In this document: in pieces, positions 1 through 13,190 of the stretch
Layout of the letters: each line of letters begins with the position of its first letter
How positions within the stretch are numbered: position 1 is the stretch's first letter
NCBI GenBank assembly: GCA_028456385.1
Contig: JALNQF010000136.1
Location: forward strand, 1-64,000
Direction of reading: 5' to 3'
DNA: 64,000 nt
Source of the DNA: Ophiosphaerella korrae
Lineage: Eukaryota > Ascomycota > Dothideomycetes > Pleosporales > Phaeosphaeriaceae
Made by a program: the position numbers and the translations under genes
Notes under the pieces: generated by a model
The model's database searches: none
Seen by the model: only the letters and a program-made list of their open reading frames with translations
What the model was told of the DNA's origin: nothing

Positions 1-102
1 ATAAACTTACTAATATTATAAACTTACTAATATTATAAACTTACTAATATTATAAACTTACTAATATTATAAACTTATTAATATTATAAACTTACTAATA
101 TT
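1..102. repeat. 17-bp minisatellite, six copies
   Basis: Six head-to-tail copies of ATAAACTTACTAATATT fill the first 102 bases. The fifth copy has one C-to-T change (TTACT to TTATT), the expected direction for RIP. The array probably continues to the left of the window. No function is visible. Confidence 0.95.
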
Positions 103-1260
103 TAACTACTTTTTTACTTTTAGTTAGTACTTAGTAAGCTACTATAGTAAAGTATTATAAAGAAAAGAATAGTAAAAAAAGAAAAAGTAGTTATTAAGAA
201 AATATAAGTACTAAAAGCTTTATAAAAAAGTAAACTATTAAGAAAAAAAAGTATAGAAAAGCTAATAAGCTTTTAAGTTATAGAATATAATCTATAAAAG
301 TATAAATAATATTTAGAGTTAGTTTAGCTAATAAAGTTTAAGTTCTCTAAAACTAATAAGCTCTTAGGTTCTAGATCTATATTAGGTATATAACTCTATA
401 ATACTACTAGGTATATATACTTAGTACTTACTTAGATACTTTTATTTACTATTTACTCTTTTTAGTTAATTATTAAAACTACTTTATTAAGTTATTTTAT
501 ATAAAGTTTACTTTATATAATAGTAAATCTTTATAAATATTTTACTTTTATAAGCTTTTTTATAACTTAAAACTATACTAGTAGCTTTTTTACTTATACT
601 AAAGTTACTATAAAATAGCTAATTATAGCTAACTTTTAATTAAGCTTAGCTAGCTAAAAAAAAACTATACTACTAAGAATTAGATTCTACTTTAGCTATA
701 GTATACTAAGTAGCTTTTTAAGTTTACTATATTATAGTTCTAATTAAAGTTTTTAGTACTTTCTTTTTACTAGTACTAGTACTAATATTCTAGAAAGAAA
801 TATATACTAAAAAAAAAGTAGTTTAACTACTTTATAAGTTATAAAGCTTTAGCTTATACTTACTATATATACTTAAGTAAAAGTATACTTATACTAAGTA
901 TTAAACCTAAGTAGTAGTACTAAAAAAAGAAAAAACTCTTAAACTTATATAAATTACTAGTACTTAATTTATAAAAACTAAGTAATAAAGTACTTTAGAC
1001 TTTACTAAAACTTTTACTAGCTAGTACTAAAGATCTAAATCTTTATAAACTAATAACTAAATATACTAATATAGTATATAACTACTATAACTTAGTTATA
1101 TAAAAAAAAATCTATTTTCTTAAAAGCTAGCTTTTTAAACTAAAATAATACTAGTTTATAACTTTTTTATTACTTATACTAAGTATACTTATAAGATAAA
1201 AATATACTATAAATAGTAGACTATAAATTTAGTAAAAAACTAAAAAAGTACTTTAAAGAT
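103..1260. other. RIP-degraded AT-rich DNA, no gene recognised
   Basis: This stretch is almost free of CA and TG dinucleotides and full of TA, as in the RIPed retroelements further right. I could not align it by eye to the gypsy or copia copies in this window, so it may be the remains of another repeat. No open frame, RNA gene or transposase motif is recognisable. Confidence 0.6.
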
Positions 1261-1265
1261 ACTAT

Positions 1266-1692
1266 AACGTATTCTATTAGCAAAGTAGCTATATTACTAA
1301 GACAGCTACTCTAAAATATACTAAAAAATCGAAAATTTAATATCTAATATCTCGATAACTATACTATAATAACTTCTAAAAATTTAATAGATTAAAGATT
1401 ATATATAAAGTAGTAATCTATAAAATTTTTAGAACGTATAGCCTAGTTTATTTAATATTATTAATAAAAAAGTGTTTTTTACTATAGAAAATTTTACTAT
1501 CTTAAGAACTACTAGGCTATACGCTTTAAAAATTTTATAGATTACTACTATATATATAATCTTTAATCTATTAAATTTTTAGAAGTTATTATAGTATAGT
1601 TATTAAGATATTAGATATTAAATTTTCGATTTTTTAGTATATTTTAGAGTAGCTATCTTAGTAATATAGCTACTTTGCTAATAGAATACGTT
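1266..1692. mobile_element. Foldback/MITE-like element with 181-bp inverted arms
   Basis: Positions 1266-1446 and 1512-1692 are inverted copies of each other over about 181 bp, separated by a 66-bp centre. The outer ends read AACGTATTC and GAATACGTT. The 5-mer ACTAT lies directly outside both ends (1261-1265 and 1693-1697), a probable target-site duplication. The few differences between arms are mostly transitions (for example CG in one arm against TA in the other), so each arm was RIPed separately after insertion. The centre has no coding capacity. The layout is that of a non-autonomous foldback DNA transposon or long-TIR MITE. The superfamily is unresolved: a 5-bp duplication is unusual, and a TA duplication inside ACTAT is also possible. 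Confidence 0.8.
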
Positions 1693-1698
1693 ACTATA

Positions 1699-2283
1699 AA
1701 AAATCTATAAAATATATACTAAAACTAAGTTTTTAAAAAAATAAACCTAAAGACTTATTATACTAACTACTCTAATAAAAAAAGTACTAAGTAACTTCTA
1801 ATAATATCTTAAGACTCTTTTATAAAAAAATAATAAAAAATAAAAAATAAACTTTAAATCTTTTATTTAGCTTAAGCTACTTAGTAAACTAAATTTCTAA
1901 CCTAATATAATTCTCTAATAAGTACTAAGTACTTTCTTAGCTAATAGCTTTATAATAAACTTAGCTACTTCTAACTAATTTATTATAAAAGAATTTAACT
2001 TAGATATAAACTTTACTCTTTTTAACTAAAGTAGCTTCTTAAAGTATAGACTAGTTACTAAAACTTTTTTAATAACTAGACTATATTAAATAACTTATTT
2101 AATAATACTTAACTAAATATTAGCTAAGTATTATTACTTTAGCTTATACTTAAGCTAAAGAACTTAAAAAAGCTAAAAGATAATTTTTTACTAAATACTA
2201 TAATTAATAAAGACTTACTACTAAAAATAGTTATTATATTTTAAGATAAACTTAAGAAATTACTTACTAAGTTTACTAAGCTC
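1699..2283. other. RIPed DNA with a possible degraded coding frame
   Basis: AT-rich RIPed sequence between the foldback element and the left LTR of M1. In the second half (about 2020-2280) one plus-strand frame is interrupted only by TAA and TAG, which is what RIP of Gln and Trp codons produces, and it is rich in Lys, Leu and Ile. The family was not recognised. In DNA this AT-rich such a frame can arise by chance. Confidence 0.3.
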
Positions 2284-2288
2284 TAACT

Positions 2289-2740
2289 TATAGTAGAGTT
2301 ACTTATTATTAACTATAAGTAACTTCTAGAAAAAAGTATAGTAAATTAAAAGTTAATAGCTTAAGTATAAAAGTAATTATATAATAAACTATAAATAATA
2401 GAAAGGTATTTTATAATATTAATATATTATTACTTATAGTTAAGAATTAAATTACTAATACTATTCTAATAATATTTATTACTATTATTTATATAACTAT
2501 ACTAATCTATTAATTTATTACTTATATCTAGTTTTAGTAACTATAAATTAATAGATTACTAATTTATTAATCTATAATTATTTCTTATTTATATATTTTA
2601 TAGATTAAGAGATTATATTATATATTTTAGTTATAAGTAGTTTTTAATTTAACTTATTACTTTACTTACTTTATAGTTTATTATTACTTAAGTTAGAACT
2701 AATTAGTTCTATTATAAATTCTTTTACTATATTTATAATA
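2289..2740 (-). repeat. M1 3' LTR (left end of minus-strand gypsy M1)
   Basis: This 452-bp LTR lies in reverse orientation. On the minus strand it starts TATTATAAATATAG (from TGTTA...) at 2740 and ends ...CTACTATA at 2289. It shares its central block with the other gypsy LTRs of the window. The flanking 5-mer TAACT (2284-2288) is the expected left target-site copy. The matching right copy is missing because the right end of M1 has been lost. Confidence 0.8.
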
Positions 2741-5305
2741 CTATTCTTTTTTTAAAGAAGTTTTTATTTTTTTATCTTAGAACTAAAGCTATTAATTTTA
2801 TTTTTTTTATTAATATAAAGTTTTTACTTTTCTTTATACTTACTCTATTAACTTATTATTATCTTACTTTAGCTAATTATATATTATACTATAGTATTAT
2901 AATATTTCTTTATTTTTATTATAAATTTTTAATATATAGTAAAGATTATAAAGTATATATTTATACTAAAACTTATATTTTTATAACTTATTTAGTATCT
3001 TTATAGTAAAATATTAGTTAAAGATACTTATATATATATTTATACTTATTTATAATAAAGAAAGCTATTAACTATACTTAAAAAAACTACTACTATAAAT
3101 TATAAAAGCTAAAAAAAAGTTTAAAAACTTAAAAGAAAGTATAATAAGCTATAAAAAGATTTTTATTATATACTAAAGAAATATAAAGTTTAACTTTTTA
3201 AGAATTAGATATAGATATCTAATAACTAAGCTTATTTAGCTTATCTTTAGAAGATAAAAGCTTTAAATAATAAGAAGTTTATTAAGTAGTTTACTTACTT
3301 AGAATTTAAGCTAGACTTTAAAGATACTATAAGAGTTACTCTTGTTCTTATTATATTAGGTATATCTAATACCTTTTAGTTTATTATTAGTAATATAAAC
3401 TCTTTTAGTTTACTACTAAGTAGTCTAAAAGATTTTAACTTTAGAAGTTTTCTAATTTCTTAAAGTAGTTAAGATTATCTTTTAGTTCTTATATATTATT
3501 TTATAGTTACTTTCTTTTATTTATACTTATTTATTTTACTAAGTAGTAGTTTCTTTTATTATAGAACTAGTATACTAAATTTTTTTATACTTTTTATTTT
3601 TTTTATACTCTATATATATTTACTTTATATATAAGTAGTTCTATATTTTATAGTACTATTTCTAGTAGTACTATATAGAAAGTTAGATATATCTTTATTT
3701 TACTTAGTAGTTTTAATTTAAATATAACTTATATAACTTTTTTTTTAATTTTATATAGTTTTAATTTTATATTATCTAGTTTTAAACTAAGTTATTTACT
3801 TTTTTCTTTTCTTTAAATTAAAGTTTTATTTTATATTTTTTATTATTATACTTTACTATATAATCTTATAAGAATTTTATATTTTATCTTAACTAATTAT
3901 ATATTTCTTTTAGTTTATTTATAAAGTTTTCTTTTTTTAAAATTTATAACTTTATATCTTTTTATATCTAGTATATATTAGGATTAAATCTATAGTTTAT
4001 AAAAAAAATATAATACTTTTATTACTATATTCTTTATACTATTATATATTAACTATACTATAGGTAGTAGCTATACCTAATTATTTTAATTATAGTTAAA
4101 GTAGTATATTAAGTACTATTCTAATTATATATCTATTTATAAGTAGTATACTATTAATATTTAATATATAATTTCTAATTCTATTATTATTATTCTTTAT
4201 AGTTTTAATATAAATCTTATATCTTTATCTATAATAATCTTATCTAAAATACTATACTAGCTAACTATAGTTACTAAAACTTAGTATATATTAACTTCTA
4301 TCTTACTTTTCTTTTTATATAGTTTAAACTATAAGTACTTTATAAGTTTATTTACTTTTATTACGATTTTATTATATTTAACTTTTATAACTTTATAATA
4401 AAGTCTATTATAATAACTTTTTAGAAATACTTTAGTATTTTAACTAGTTATAATAGACTATATAGTATATATCTATTTTTCTTATTTTTATAATATTCTA
4501 TATAGTTTTATAGTACTTTTATTACTAGTTATTATACTTTTAGTATATAGTAGTTTTTTAAAAGCTTATCTAGTATTTTCTTAATTTTTTAGTATCTATA
4601 TACTAGTAGCTTATAGAATTATTATATAAATTCTTTTTAATTTCTACTTAGAATATAAGTTCTATTATTAGCTTTTACTAGTTTATTTTAAATTTCTAAC
4701 TTTTTTATTTTTTTAAAAGCTTTTACTATTTTTTACTAAATCTATTCTTTTATTTTACTACTTTTTTTCTTAAGTATTACAGCTATCTTAAGTTTATTTA
4801 AATCTAAGTTTCTTTTTTTATTTTTAACTAGAATTATACTAGTAGTATTTACTTCTTTTTATAAATCTAGTCTTTTACTTAAAGTAAATATATTAGTTAT
4901 TTTTTCTTTTTATTTATATTACTTTAAAGTTAAATAGTAATAAGTATTTTTACTATCTTATATAGTATTATAAAAAGTTTTTATTTATTTTAAATTTTAT
5001 AAAATTCTTTTACTTTATATAAACTTTTATTTTATATTTTACTTTTTATAAATATACTCTCTATAACTAAAATACTTTATAGATTACTAGTATTTCTTTA
5101 TTATAAGTTAAGTAGTTAAGCTCTACTAGCTTTATTTTAAAAAAGTATTTAACTAAGTATTATTACTTTATAGCTTAGTCTTCTTATATTAGTACTATTT
5201 TATAAACTAAATTAGATATATCTATTTTTACTATTACTAGTAAATCTAAGTTATATATTCTAATAACTAGGTTTTCTATAAATTTATTTTTAATCTAATT
5301 AAATA
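2741..5305 (-). mobile_element. Gypsy M1, internal region, 3' half of element (minus strand)
   Basis: The reverse complement follows the integrase-to-chromodomain half of the gypsy polyproteins seen intact in order in G1 and G5, for example the block near 4020-4100 that matches G1 near 10500-10580. It is heavily RIPed, with stops throughout. It breaks off at 5305, where G1 was inserted (target duplication AAATA at 5301-5305 and 19094-19098), and resumes at 19099. Confidence 0.85.
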
Positions 5306-5689
5306 TATTATAATAGTAATAAGAGAGTTATAGATAAAACTAATTAGCCTTATAATAACTAACTTAGACTTATATAACTCTAAGGAATATAAACTTAATT
5401 AGGAAGCTATATATAATTAAGATACCTAGGATAATCTATAATCTATTAGCCTTAGTACCTATAGATTAATAGATTATAACAAGTATATAGTTAGTAGTAA
5501 TACGTATTATTAAGATAGTATTAGTAATTTAATCCTTTAACTATAGAACGCTAATATAAGATAGTTATAAAATATCTTCTATTATTTATAGTTATTATAG
5601 ATTACTATATAAATATTTATTATTACTTTGTAATCTACTAACTTCTCCTAAGATAAGTTCTTGTAGTTAATAATAGGAGGCCTATTATA
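5306..5689 (+). repeat. G1 5' LTR
   Basis: Starts TATTATAATAG (TGTTA... before RIP) and ends GCCTATTATA, followed by the conserved internal start CCTTACTAATTTAG. It lacks a 48-bp hairpin segment that is present in the 3' LTR (18662-19093). That LTR difference is an indel and is not a RIP effect. Confidence 0.9.
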
Positions 5690-8600
5690 CCTTACTAATT
5701 TAGTTATTATAAGAAGTAAAGTATAAGTAGCGTATAGTCTAGCTAATATAATAGTAGAAAGTTTAACTAAAATAAGTAAAGCCCCTAAAAGTAGCTATAA
5801 GTTAGATAGTACTATATAGGAAACAATTAAAGATAGGATTAATAACTTAATCTTAGATAAAGAAGATATAAAGATAGTAATTAATACTTTAGAAATATAG
5901 AATAAAGAGCTTTAAGACTACGTAAAATAAAATAAAGTATAAATTAAAGCTATTATAAAAGGATAGAACTAAATAGAATTAATTACCTAAAGACTAGAGA
6001 TAAGTACAATAAAAAAACTACTAAAGATACTTGTTCTTAAGAAATTTAATAGAATAAAAGAGAAACTAAAACCTTTTATTATATTAGTATAACTCTAAAT
6101 AGATATACAAGTACTACACTTTAATATAGAAGAAAAGAAAGTAATATATATTAGACTATACCTTAAAGAAGATATAATAAGATAGTATAAACCTTACTAG
6201 ACTAACTACACGATATACTCTCTAATAACCTAAAAAGATAAGACTAAAGCTATCTTTAGAAGTTACAAATACTTTACTAAATAAATAAGAGTAGTATTTA
6301 GAGATATAGATATTACCTAATAAGCTAAAAAAAGACTTAAAAGACTTATATAAAGTAAGAGGATTCAAGAATATATATTATAGTTTAAATAACTATTATA
6401 AAATATAGAATAAAATAAATTAGCTTTAATATTACAATTTAAATAAAGACTAAACTCTAAGATTTAGTATAAAATAATCTATATAGAGAAACTATAAATA
6501 CTAAAAGCTCTAAAATAATAAGTAATCTAAATTAATAATAATCTTTAAGAATAGAAGAAAAATAAATACAAAGGTTATACCTAGAATTATAATAAAGGAG
6601 ACCCTATAGTCTTTAACGTAAATAAAGATAAGAAGAGAAAAAAGAATAAAGACTTTATATACTTTAACTATAGTAAACTAGGCTACTATATAAAGAACTA
6701 CTAATTAAAATTAAAGAAAGATATAGTATATTATAAATATAGAAAACTAAAATACTTTATAAAAGATTATAGAAGTAAAGATTAAAAAAAAGATAAAGAA
6801 ACTTAGTTAAAAATAACTAAGAAAAAGAAAGAAGTACTATAAGTATAGGCTAAACCTTAAAAAAAAGTAGCTAAGAGTAAAGAAGTATAATACGTAATAC
6901 TTTATTAGACCTTTTATTATAATAATAACTACTATATATATCTTTTTAGTAAATAAAGAGTAGTATAGTTTCTATAGAAATAGAGATATAGAGTAGCTAT
7001 AATAAAAGAGAATAGAATAAAAGCTTAGCTAGAAGAAATAGCCTAAGTAATAGACTTACTAATAAAAGATTTAGAAAGAGAAAAACCTTTAATACTACTA
7101 ATCTAAGCTAAAGAAGAGGTATAAGATAAAGAAACTACTATAGCTACCTCTAAAAGATTATAAAGAAGTAAGAGATAAGTTAGTATAAGAGGTATAGAGT
7201 ATACTTAGCTAATAATATATAGCTATAATAGCTACCTAATAATAGAAATAGAAGAATAAAATAAAGAATAGAAATTTATTTAGATATATTTAATAGTTAT
7301 AAATATAGAAGAAGCGTACAAAGACTAGAAAGAATATAATCCTAAAGAAATAAAGTTTATACTATTTTAAGAATAGATAAAGTAATATATAGTTATAGTA
7401 AGAAAAATACCTATATAAAGAGAATAGTAATACTTTATAAGAAAGACGTAATAGATTAATAAAGCCTATATACTAAGAGTACTAGTAGTATACTATATCT
7501 TAATAATAAATATACTTAGTAGAAGTAAATACTAGAAAGGAGATAATAAAATAATAGACCTAAAATATCTAGTATACTTTAAAGTATTATAAATATTATA
7601 CCTAGATAAGAATTATATTATATATAGAAACTCTAAAGTAAATAATAACGTATAGCTTATAAGAAGAAAAGACTATAACTATAAGAGAGTAATTTTAGTA
7701 GAAGATATTAAAAGATAAGAAATAACCCTAGAAGATAGATACGTAGTAGTAAGACCTAGACCTAAATTAACAAAGAAATACGTCTAAGAAAGACTATAGT
7801 ATAAATATATAAATAATAAATACCTAAAATATAATAAATATAAACTTAAAGTAAGACTATAGCCTTAAAAAGATAGATAATTCGTAAAAATACCTAAGTA
7901 AGAATAACTAAAAGGTATAAGAAGCCTATATATTATAAAAATAAGTATATACTAAAGAAAGAAAGTATAATTAATAATTAATAGTAGAGCTATAAGGAAC
8001 TTTATATTAAAGAAATTTATAGAAATATAAGGAATAAAGTATATAATAAAGAAATACCCTTAATAACTAAGTATAATTAAAGGAAAACTATTTTAGGAAC
8101 CTATTAGGTTCGAAACAGTTCTCTCTATATTAGAGCTAGAAGAAATAATAATTAAAAATATAATTATAGATATAACAATAATTAATAATAAATAAAATAT
8201 AATACTAGGTATACTATAGTTATAAATAACTAACCTATATATTAATTAGAGAATAGGAAAGATTAACTACTATAGAATAGACACGTTAAAGGCTAATATA
8301 AATACCTATAAAGAGAAATTCCTAGAAGAATATAAGAAGTAAGAAGAATAGCTTATAGAGCTAAAAGACTACCTTCTAGAATATTAACTATAGGACTTAG
8401 TAATAGAATTAGAAGAAAGTAAAAATATAAGATAGAGCCTAGTCTATTAAAAAATAGAAAAAGAATCTAAAATTAAATAAGTATTTATCTAAAATATAAT
8501 AAAAAAAGAATAGATAAGAGAATCTAAATCCTTAGTAGTGTATAGACTTATATTTATAGATAAGAAAAGAATAAATAATAAAAGACTTTATATAGACTTT

Positions 8601-11600
8601 AGAAAAACTAATATAATTATAAACAAGAACTAATACCTATTACTATAAATTAATATAATATAAGATAGACTATAGAAAGTAAAAGTTTTTATAAAGTTAG
8701 ATATCTAAAATACTTACTACTAAATTAGAATTAAGAAAGATAATAAGTAGAAAATAGTATTTAGAATATAGTATAAACTATATAAATATTTAATTATACT
8801 ATTTAGCTTAATAAATATACTAGTAGTATTCTAAGAAAGAATTAATATAGTACTAAGAGAGTACCTAGATGTATTTATATTTATATATTTAGATAATATC
8901 CTTATATTCTTAGAAATAGAAGAAGAACACGTATAATATATATATAAGGTACTAGAGAAGCTAGTAGAAAATAAACTATTCTTTAAGATAAGAAAATGTA
9001 AATTCTATATAAAGGAAATAGATTTCCTTAGATTTATTATTAAACTAGGGAAAATTAAGATTAACTTAGAAAAAATTAGGTTAATTAACGAATAGCTAAT
9101 ACTAAAGAACCTAAAAGAAGTATAATAGTTCTATAGACTAGTAAACTTTTATAGAAAGTTAATAGTAAGATAGTCTAAAGATATAGAACTAATAATAAAC
9201 TTTATAAAGAAAGATATACTATTTAAATAGACTAAGGAATATAATAAAGTATTTAGAAAAATTAAGAAAAAGTTTATAGAGAATCTAGTTATTAGAATAT
9301 ATAACCTAGACCTACTAGTAATAGTAAAAATAGATATATCTAACTTAGTCTATAGAATAGTACTAATATAAGAAGACCTAGAGACTAAAAAAGAATACTT
9401 AGTTAAATACTTCTCTAAAAAAATAAAAATAGTAGAACTTAACTACTTAATCTATAATAAAGAGATACTAGTAATCTATAAAGTATTTAAATAATAAAGA
9501 GTATACTTATAAAGAGTAAAGTATTAGATAAAAGTTTATATAGACTATAAGAATCTTATAGGATTTATAATAAATAAAGAACTATTATAGTAATATATAA
9601 GATAGTAGGAATTCCTATTAATATTTAATATAGAAATTATATATATAAAAGAGAAAGATAACTAATTTATAAATACTCTTAGTAGAAGACTAGACTTATA
9701 AGAAGAAGTAAATACTACTAGTATAGTCTTAGTTAAAAATAAAGAAGGATACCTAGTCCTAAATATACTTAAAATAGCTATAATACTTAAAAGAATAAGT
9801 AGTAAGCTAGATAAATAGATTTAGAAAATAATAAAAGAAGTATCTAAAGATATAAAAAAACTAAAAATCTAAGAAGGATTTATATAAGCTTATAGAAGAA
9901 CGTATATTCTAGGAAAAATTTAAAGAGAATTTATATAACAATTCTATAAACTACTAGTATATAGATACTAAGAGATTAATAAAACTCTTAATAGGTTACT
10001 ATAAGACTATTATATTTTAAAAGTAAGATAGCTAGTAATAGAAGTATTAAGAGATTATATAGAATACTAAAGAAATAAGTAAAATAAATATATACTATAT
10101 AAAATACTATAACTAGTAGAAAAACTAAAATAACTATAAAGAATTATTATAATAGACTTTATTATAAAACTACCTAAGTTAAAAGATCTAGTATTAGGAA
10201 GTAAGTATAATAGAATCTTAATAATAGTAGATAAACTTATAAAGTATATATACTTCTAACTATATAAAAAAAAAGTAAGATAGAGGTTACTATATACTAA
10301 GTCTTAGGAACTATAATTAGTTAATATAGACTACTAGATAAGATTATTATAGATAGAGATATATAATTTATATTAAAACTATAAAAAATAATAATAGTGT
10401 AATTAAGAATTAAATACGTAATATCTATAGTATACTACTTATAGATAGATAGATAGTTAGAATAAATAAATTAGATAGTAGAATAGTACTTAAGATACTA
10501 CCTTAACTATAACTAGAATAATTAAGTATAACTACTACCTATAGTATAGTTAGTATATAACAGCGTAAAGAATATAGTAATAAGAATATTACCTTTTTTT
10601 ACAAACTATAGACTTAAGCCTAACGTATACTAGATACTAAAAAACTAGATATTTTAGTCTCTAAGAGGAAAAAACTTTACTAATAGACTTAGAAATATAT
10701 ATAATTAGCTAAGATAGGACGTAGAATTCCTATATAACTAAATAGTAAAATACTATAATAAGAAGTATAAATAAAGACCTTAATTTAGAGAGAAAGAAAA
10801 AGTATAGTTAGTTAGAAAGAATATTAAGAGTAAAAGACCTAGTTTAAAATTAGACTACGTTAAGATAAGACTATATAAAATTAAGAAAAAAATTACACTA
10901 GTTATATTTAAACTAAAGCTACTAAATAAGATAAAGATATACCTAATATTCTATATAGCTCTACTAGAACAAGTACTATAAGAAGTAAAACTACTAGTAT
11001 ATAAAGTAGATATATATAGAGAATAAGAAGAATAAGAAGTTAAAGAAATCTTAGTATACTAGTTCTATAATAGAAGAAACTACTACTTAGTAAAATAGAT
11101 AAGTATAGATAAGAGAAGATAACTATAGAAGAAAATATAGAAACTAGAAGATAACTTTAACTATCTTAAGAAACTAAAAGAGTTCTAAAATTAAAACCCT
11201 TTAGAATACTTAGTAGTAAACTAAGAGAATTAATATTACTACTACTAGATAGAGAAGTAATAGGACTACCTAATATAGGACCTACTATAACGACACTAAA
11301 CGCTTTATCTAAGTCTAACTTAGCTTCTAGAGCTACTAACTACTTAGCTAATTTCTTATTATTTAATACCTTTATCTTATAAAGGTAAGAGAGATAAGCT
11401 TAATTTTTTACTAGCTTACTTTATACAAGCTCCTAGATCTACTTATACTTAGCTTTAGCCTCTATAATTTAAGATAGTAATTTTTTTTAAGTTTAGTTAA
11501 TAGCTTTCTCTATTATTATTAAGCCTAGACGTAAAAATAAGTATAATAAATATATACTTAGAAAGAGAAATACTAGATATATTACAAGAACTATATATAT

Positions 11601-11743
11601 TTATATAAATATATACCTTATAAGCTTTACTATTATTTATAGAAATAATATAAAGAAGAGACTTAGGATTTAATTTAGAGAAAGCGTAATAAGAATAAAG
11701 AAATATTTTAATACTATTATATAATATATAGTTAGTAAGAAGG
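5690..11743 (+). pseudogene. G1 gag-pol polyprotein, RIP-inactivated
   Basis: Gag ends with two CCHC knuckles near 6653-6775. The C-x2-C-x4-H-x4-C spacing is exact in both, but every Cys and His codon now reads Tyr. A retropepsin site near 7980-8015 reads INSRAIRNF where DSGAT is expected. The reverse-transcriptase box YLDN (YLDD in the family) is at 8886-8897, followed by ILIF. The C-terminal chromodomain near 11030-11185 retains the NYYLVK strand. Tens of TAG and TAA codons interrupt one essentially continuous frame. The protein would have made the particle, copied the RNA and directed integration towards chromatin marks. It cannot be made now. Confidence 0.85.
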
Positions 11744-11908
11744 TATTACAAGATATAAGCTTAGGAATAAGTAGGAGATAATTATTAATTAAAGAGCTAT
11801 CTAAGCTAGGCTACTTATATATAGTACAGTAGCTTAAATAGCTTATATAGCTCGCTTACTACTATAGGCTTACCTAAATTGTATAGAGTAGAGCTCTAAC
11901 TTACAATA
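11744..11908 (-). repeat. Copia 3' LTR (left copy)
   Basis: 165 bp from TATTACAAG to CTTACAATA. Compared with the right copy it shows RIP-type differences, such as TGCAAGATGCG becoming TACAAGATATA. On the minus strand it is preceded by the purine-rich AAGAGGTG (11909-11916), a plausible polypurine tract, which agrees with minus orientation. Confidence 0.9.
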
Positions 11909-12239
11909 CACCTCTTAGGTAAGCTGCGTAGTAGAGCTATTTAATAAGTATTGTAGTAGTTATCTAAACTTAGTTAAAAATAACTTTACCTACAATTCTA
12001 TTTGTTTTAGGCTTATACGCAAGTACTAAGCGCTTATACGCTACGCGTAGTATATTTAGAGTTTTCTTAGCCTTGTAAACTCTTTAGTAACTATTATTAT
12101 AGCTATTGTAAGTTACTATTTTTAAAGCTTTTAAAGCTTACTTTTTATATTAGTAATTGTTATACTAACTTGTTCTTATAGAGTAAAGCTAAGAAAGCTA
12201 CTTACGCTTGTATATCTTGCTCCTATACTACTTCTAAAG

Positions 12240-12240
<1 letters not shown>

Positions 12241-12293
<53 letters not shown>

Positions 12294-12307
12294 AGAAGAA
12301 GAAGAAG
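12241..12307 (+). repeat. (TAC)n microsatellite followed by (AAG)n
   Basis: About seventeen TAC/ACT triplets run from 12241 to about 12292 and pass directly into five AAG triplets. Both are multiples of three and so would not disturb a reading frame; in one plus frame they encode a Thr tract followed by a Lys tract. They lie in the non-pol part of the copia element. Confidence 0.9.
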
Positions 12308-12529
12308 TATACTAAAAAGACTCTAGTACTATAGACGCCTTTACTTTTACTTTCTTATACTTCCTCTTTTAAAAGAGTTGTAGGTACTCTCTATAAAGAG
12401 CTCTACTTCTACTACGCTTATAGTGCGTTAGTAGGCTACTCTAATAAGAGCTACTATAACTCCTTTAGGGAGGGAGTTTAGCGTTATATATACTATACTA
12501 CTAGTAGCTATAGCTATATTCCTATATAA

Positions 12530-13190
12530 GTTAATTTAAAAAGCTACTTTAGCTCTTTAATTTACTACTTTAAGAGCTACTCTAGTTCTTTATCTAATAT
12601 TAGTTAACTAACTTATATTATAGCTCTAAGATTACTCGCTACGCTACTATTACCTTTGTTACTACCTAGGCCTATAAGGCTCTAGAGAGAGAGCTTAAGG
12701 CTCTCTAAAAGACTTTCTACGTACTACTTAGTAAAGTTATAGAAGAGACTCTAGGTCCTTAGACTTCTTTACTACCTCTACCCCTACCTTAACCTACGCT
12801 TATACCTACGCCTACTACTACTACTACTTCTACCTCTACTTGCGATCTTACTACTACTACGCTTACTAACGCTACCTTTATAATAAGGGCTATTACTACT
12901 CTACTAGCTAGAGACGCTTAAGCTAAGGAGGCTTTTACACATTATCTACGCGTAAAGGCGCTTCTTAATAAGTTTATTAATCTTATATTTTAAATAGATA
13001 CTCTATTTTAAGCTTAGCTCTAAGCTTTAGCTCTACGCTTTAGTACTTTAATTTAAAGACTTCTTTATAGCTCTATATTCTACTTTTATAATTTTTATAA
13101 CTTAAGCTTAGCTTATATATCCTTAAGGTTAAAGTAAGCTTTAAATCTCTTAAATTACTACTCTAGGAAGTACTTAGTTAGGCTATCTAC
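12530..13190 (+). pseudogene. Antisense extra ORF between copia pol and its 3' LTR
   Basis: The plus strand, opposite to pol, keeps one frame interrupted only by TAA and TAG (former Gln). It reads as helical protein: a Leu/Gln-rich segment, then AYKALERELKAL near 12675, a Pro/Thr-rich linker with a Thr run near 12770-12860, then LLARDA...AKEAFTHYLRVK near 12900-12960. No family was recognised. Upstream, near 12180-12240, a CxxC pair precedes the triplet repeat, but the frame there is uncertain. Antisense additional ORFs downstream of pol are known in some LTR retroelements. Alternatives are a captured host fragment or a chance frame. Confidence 0.4.

Noticed and set aside
12241..12307. CRISPR-like or telomeric repeat
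   Set aside because: Simple TAC and AAG triplets without spacers or telomere units.
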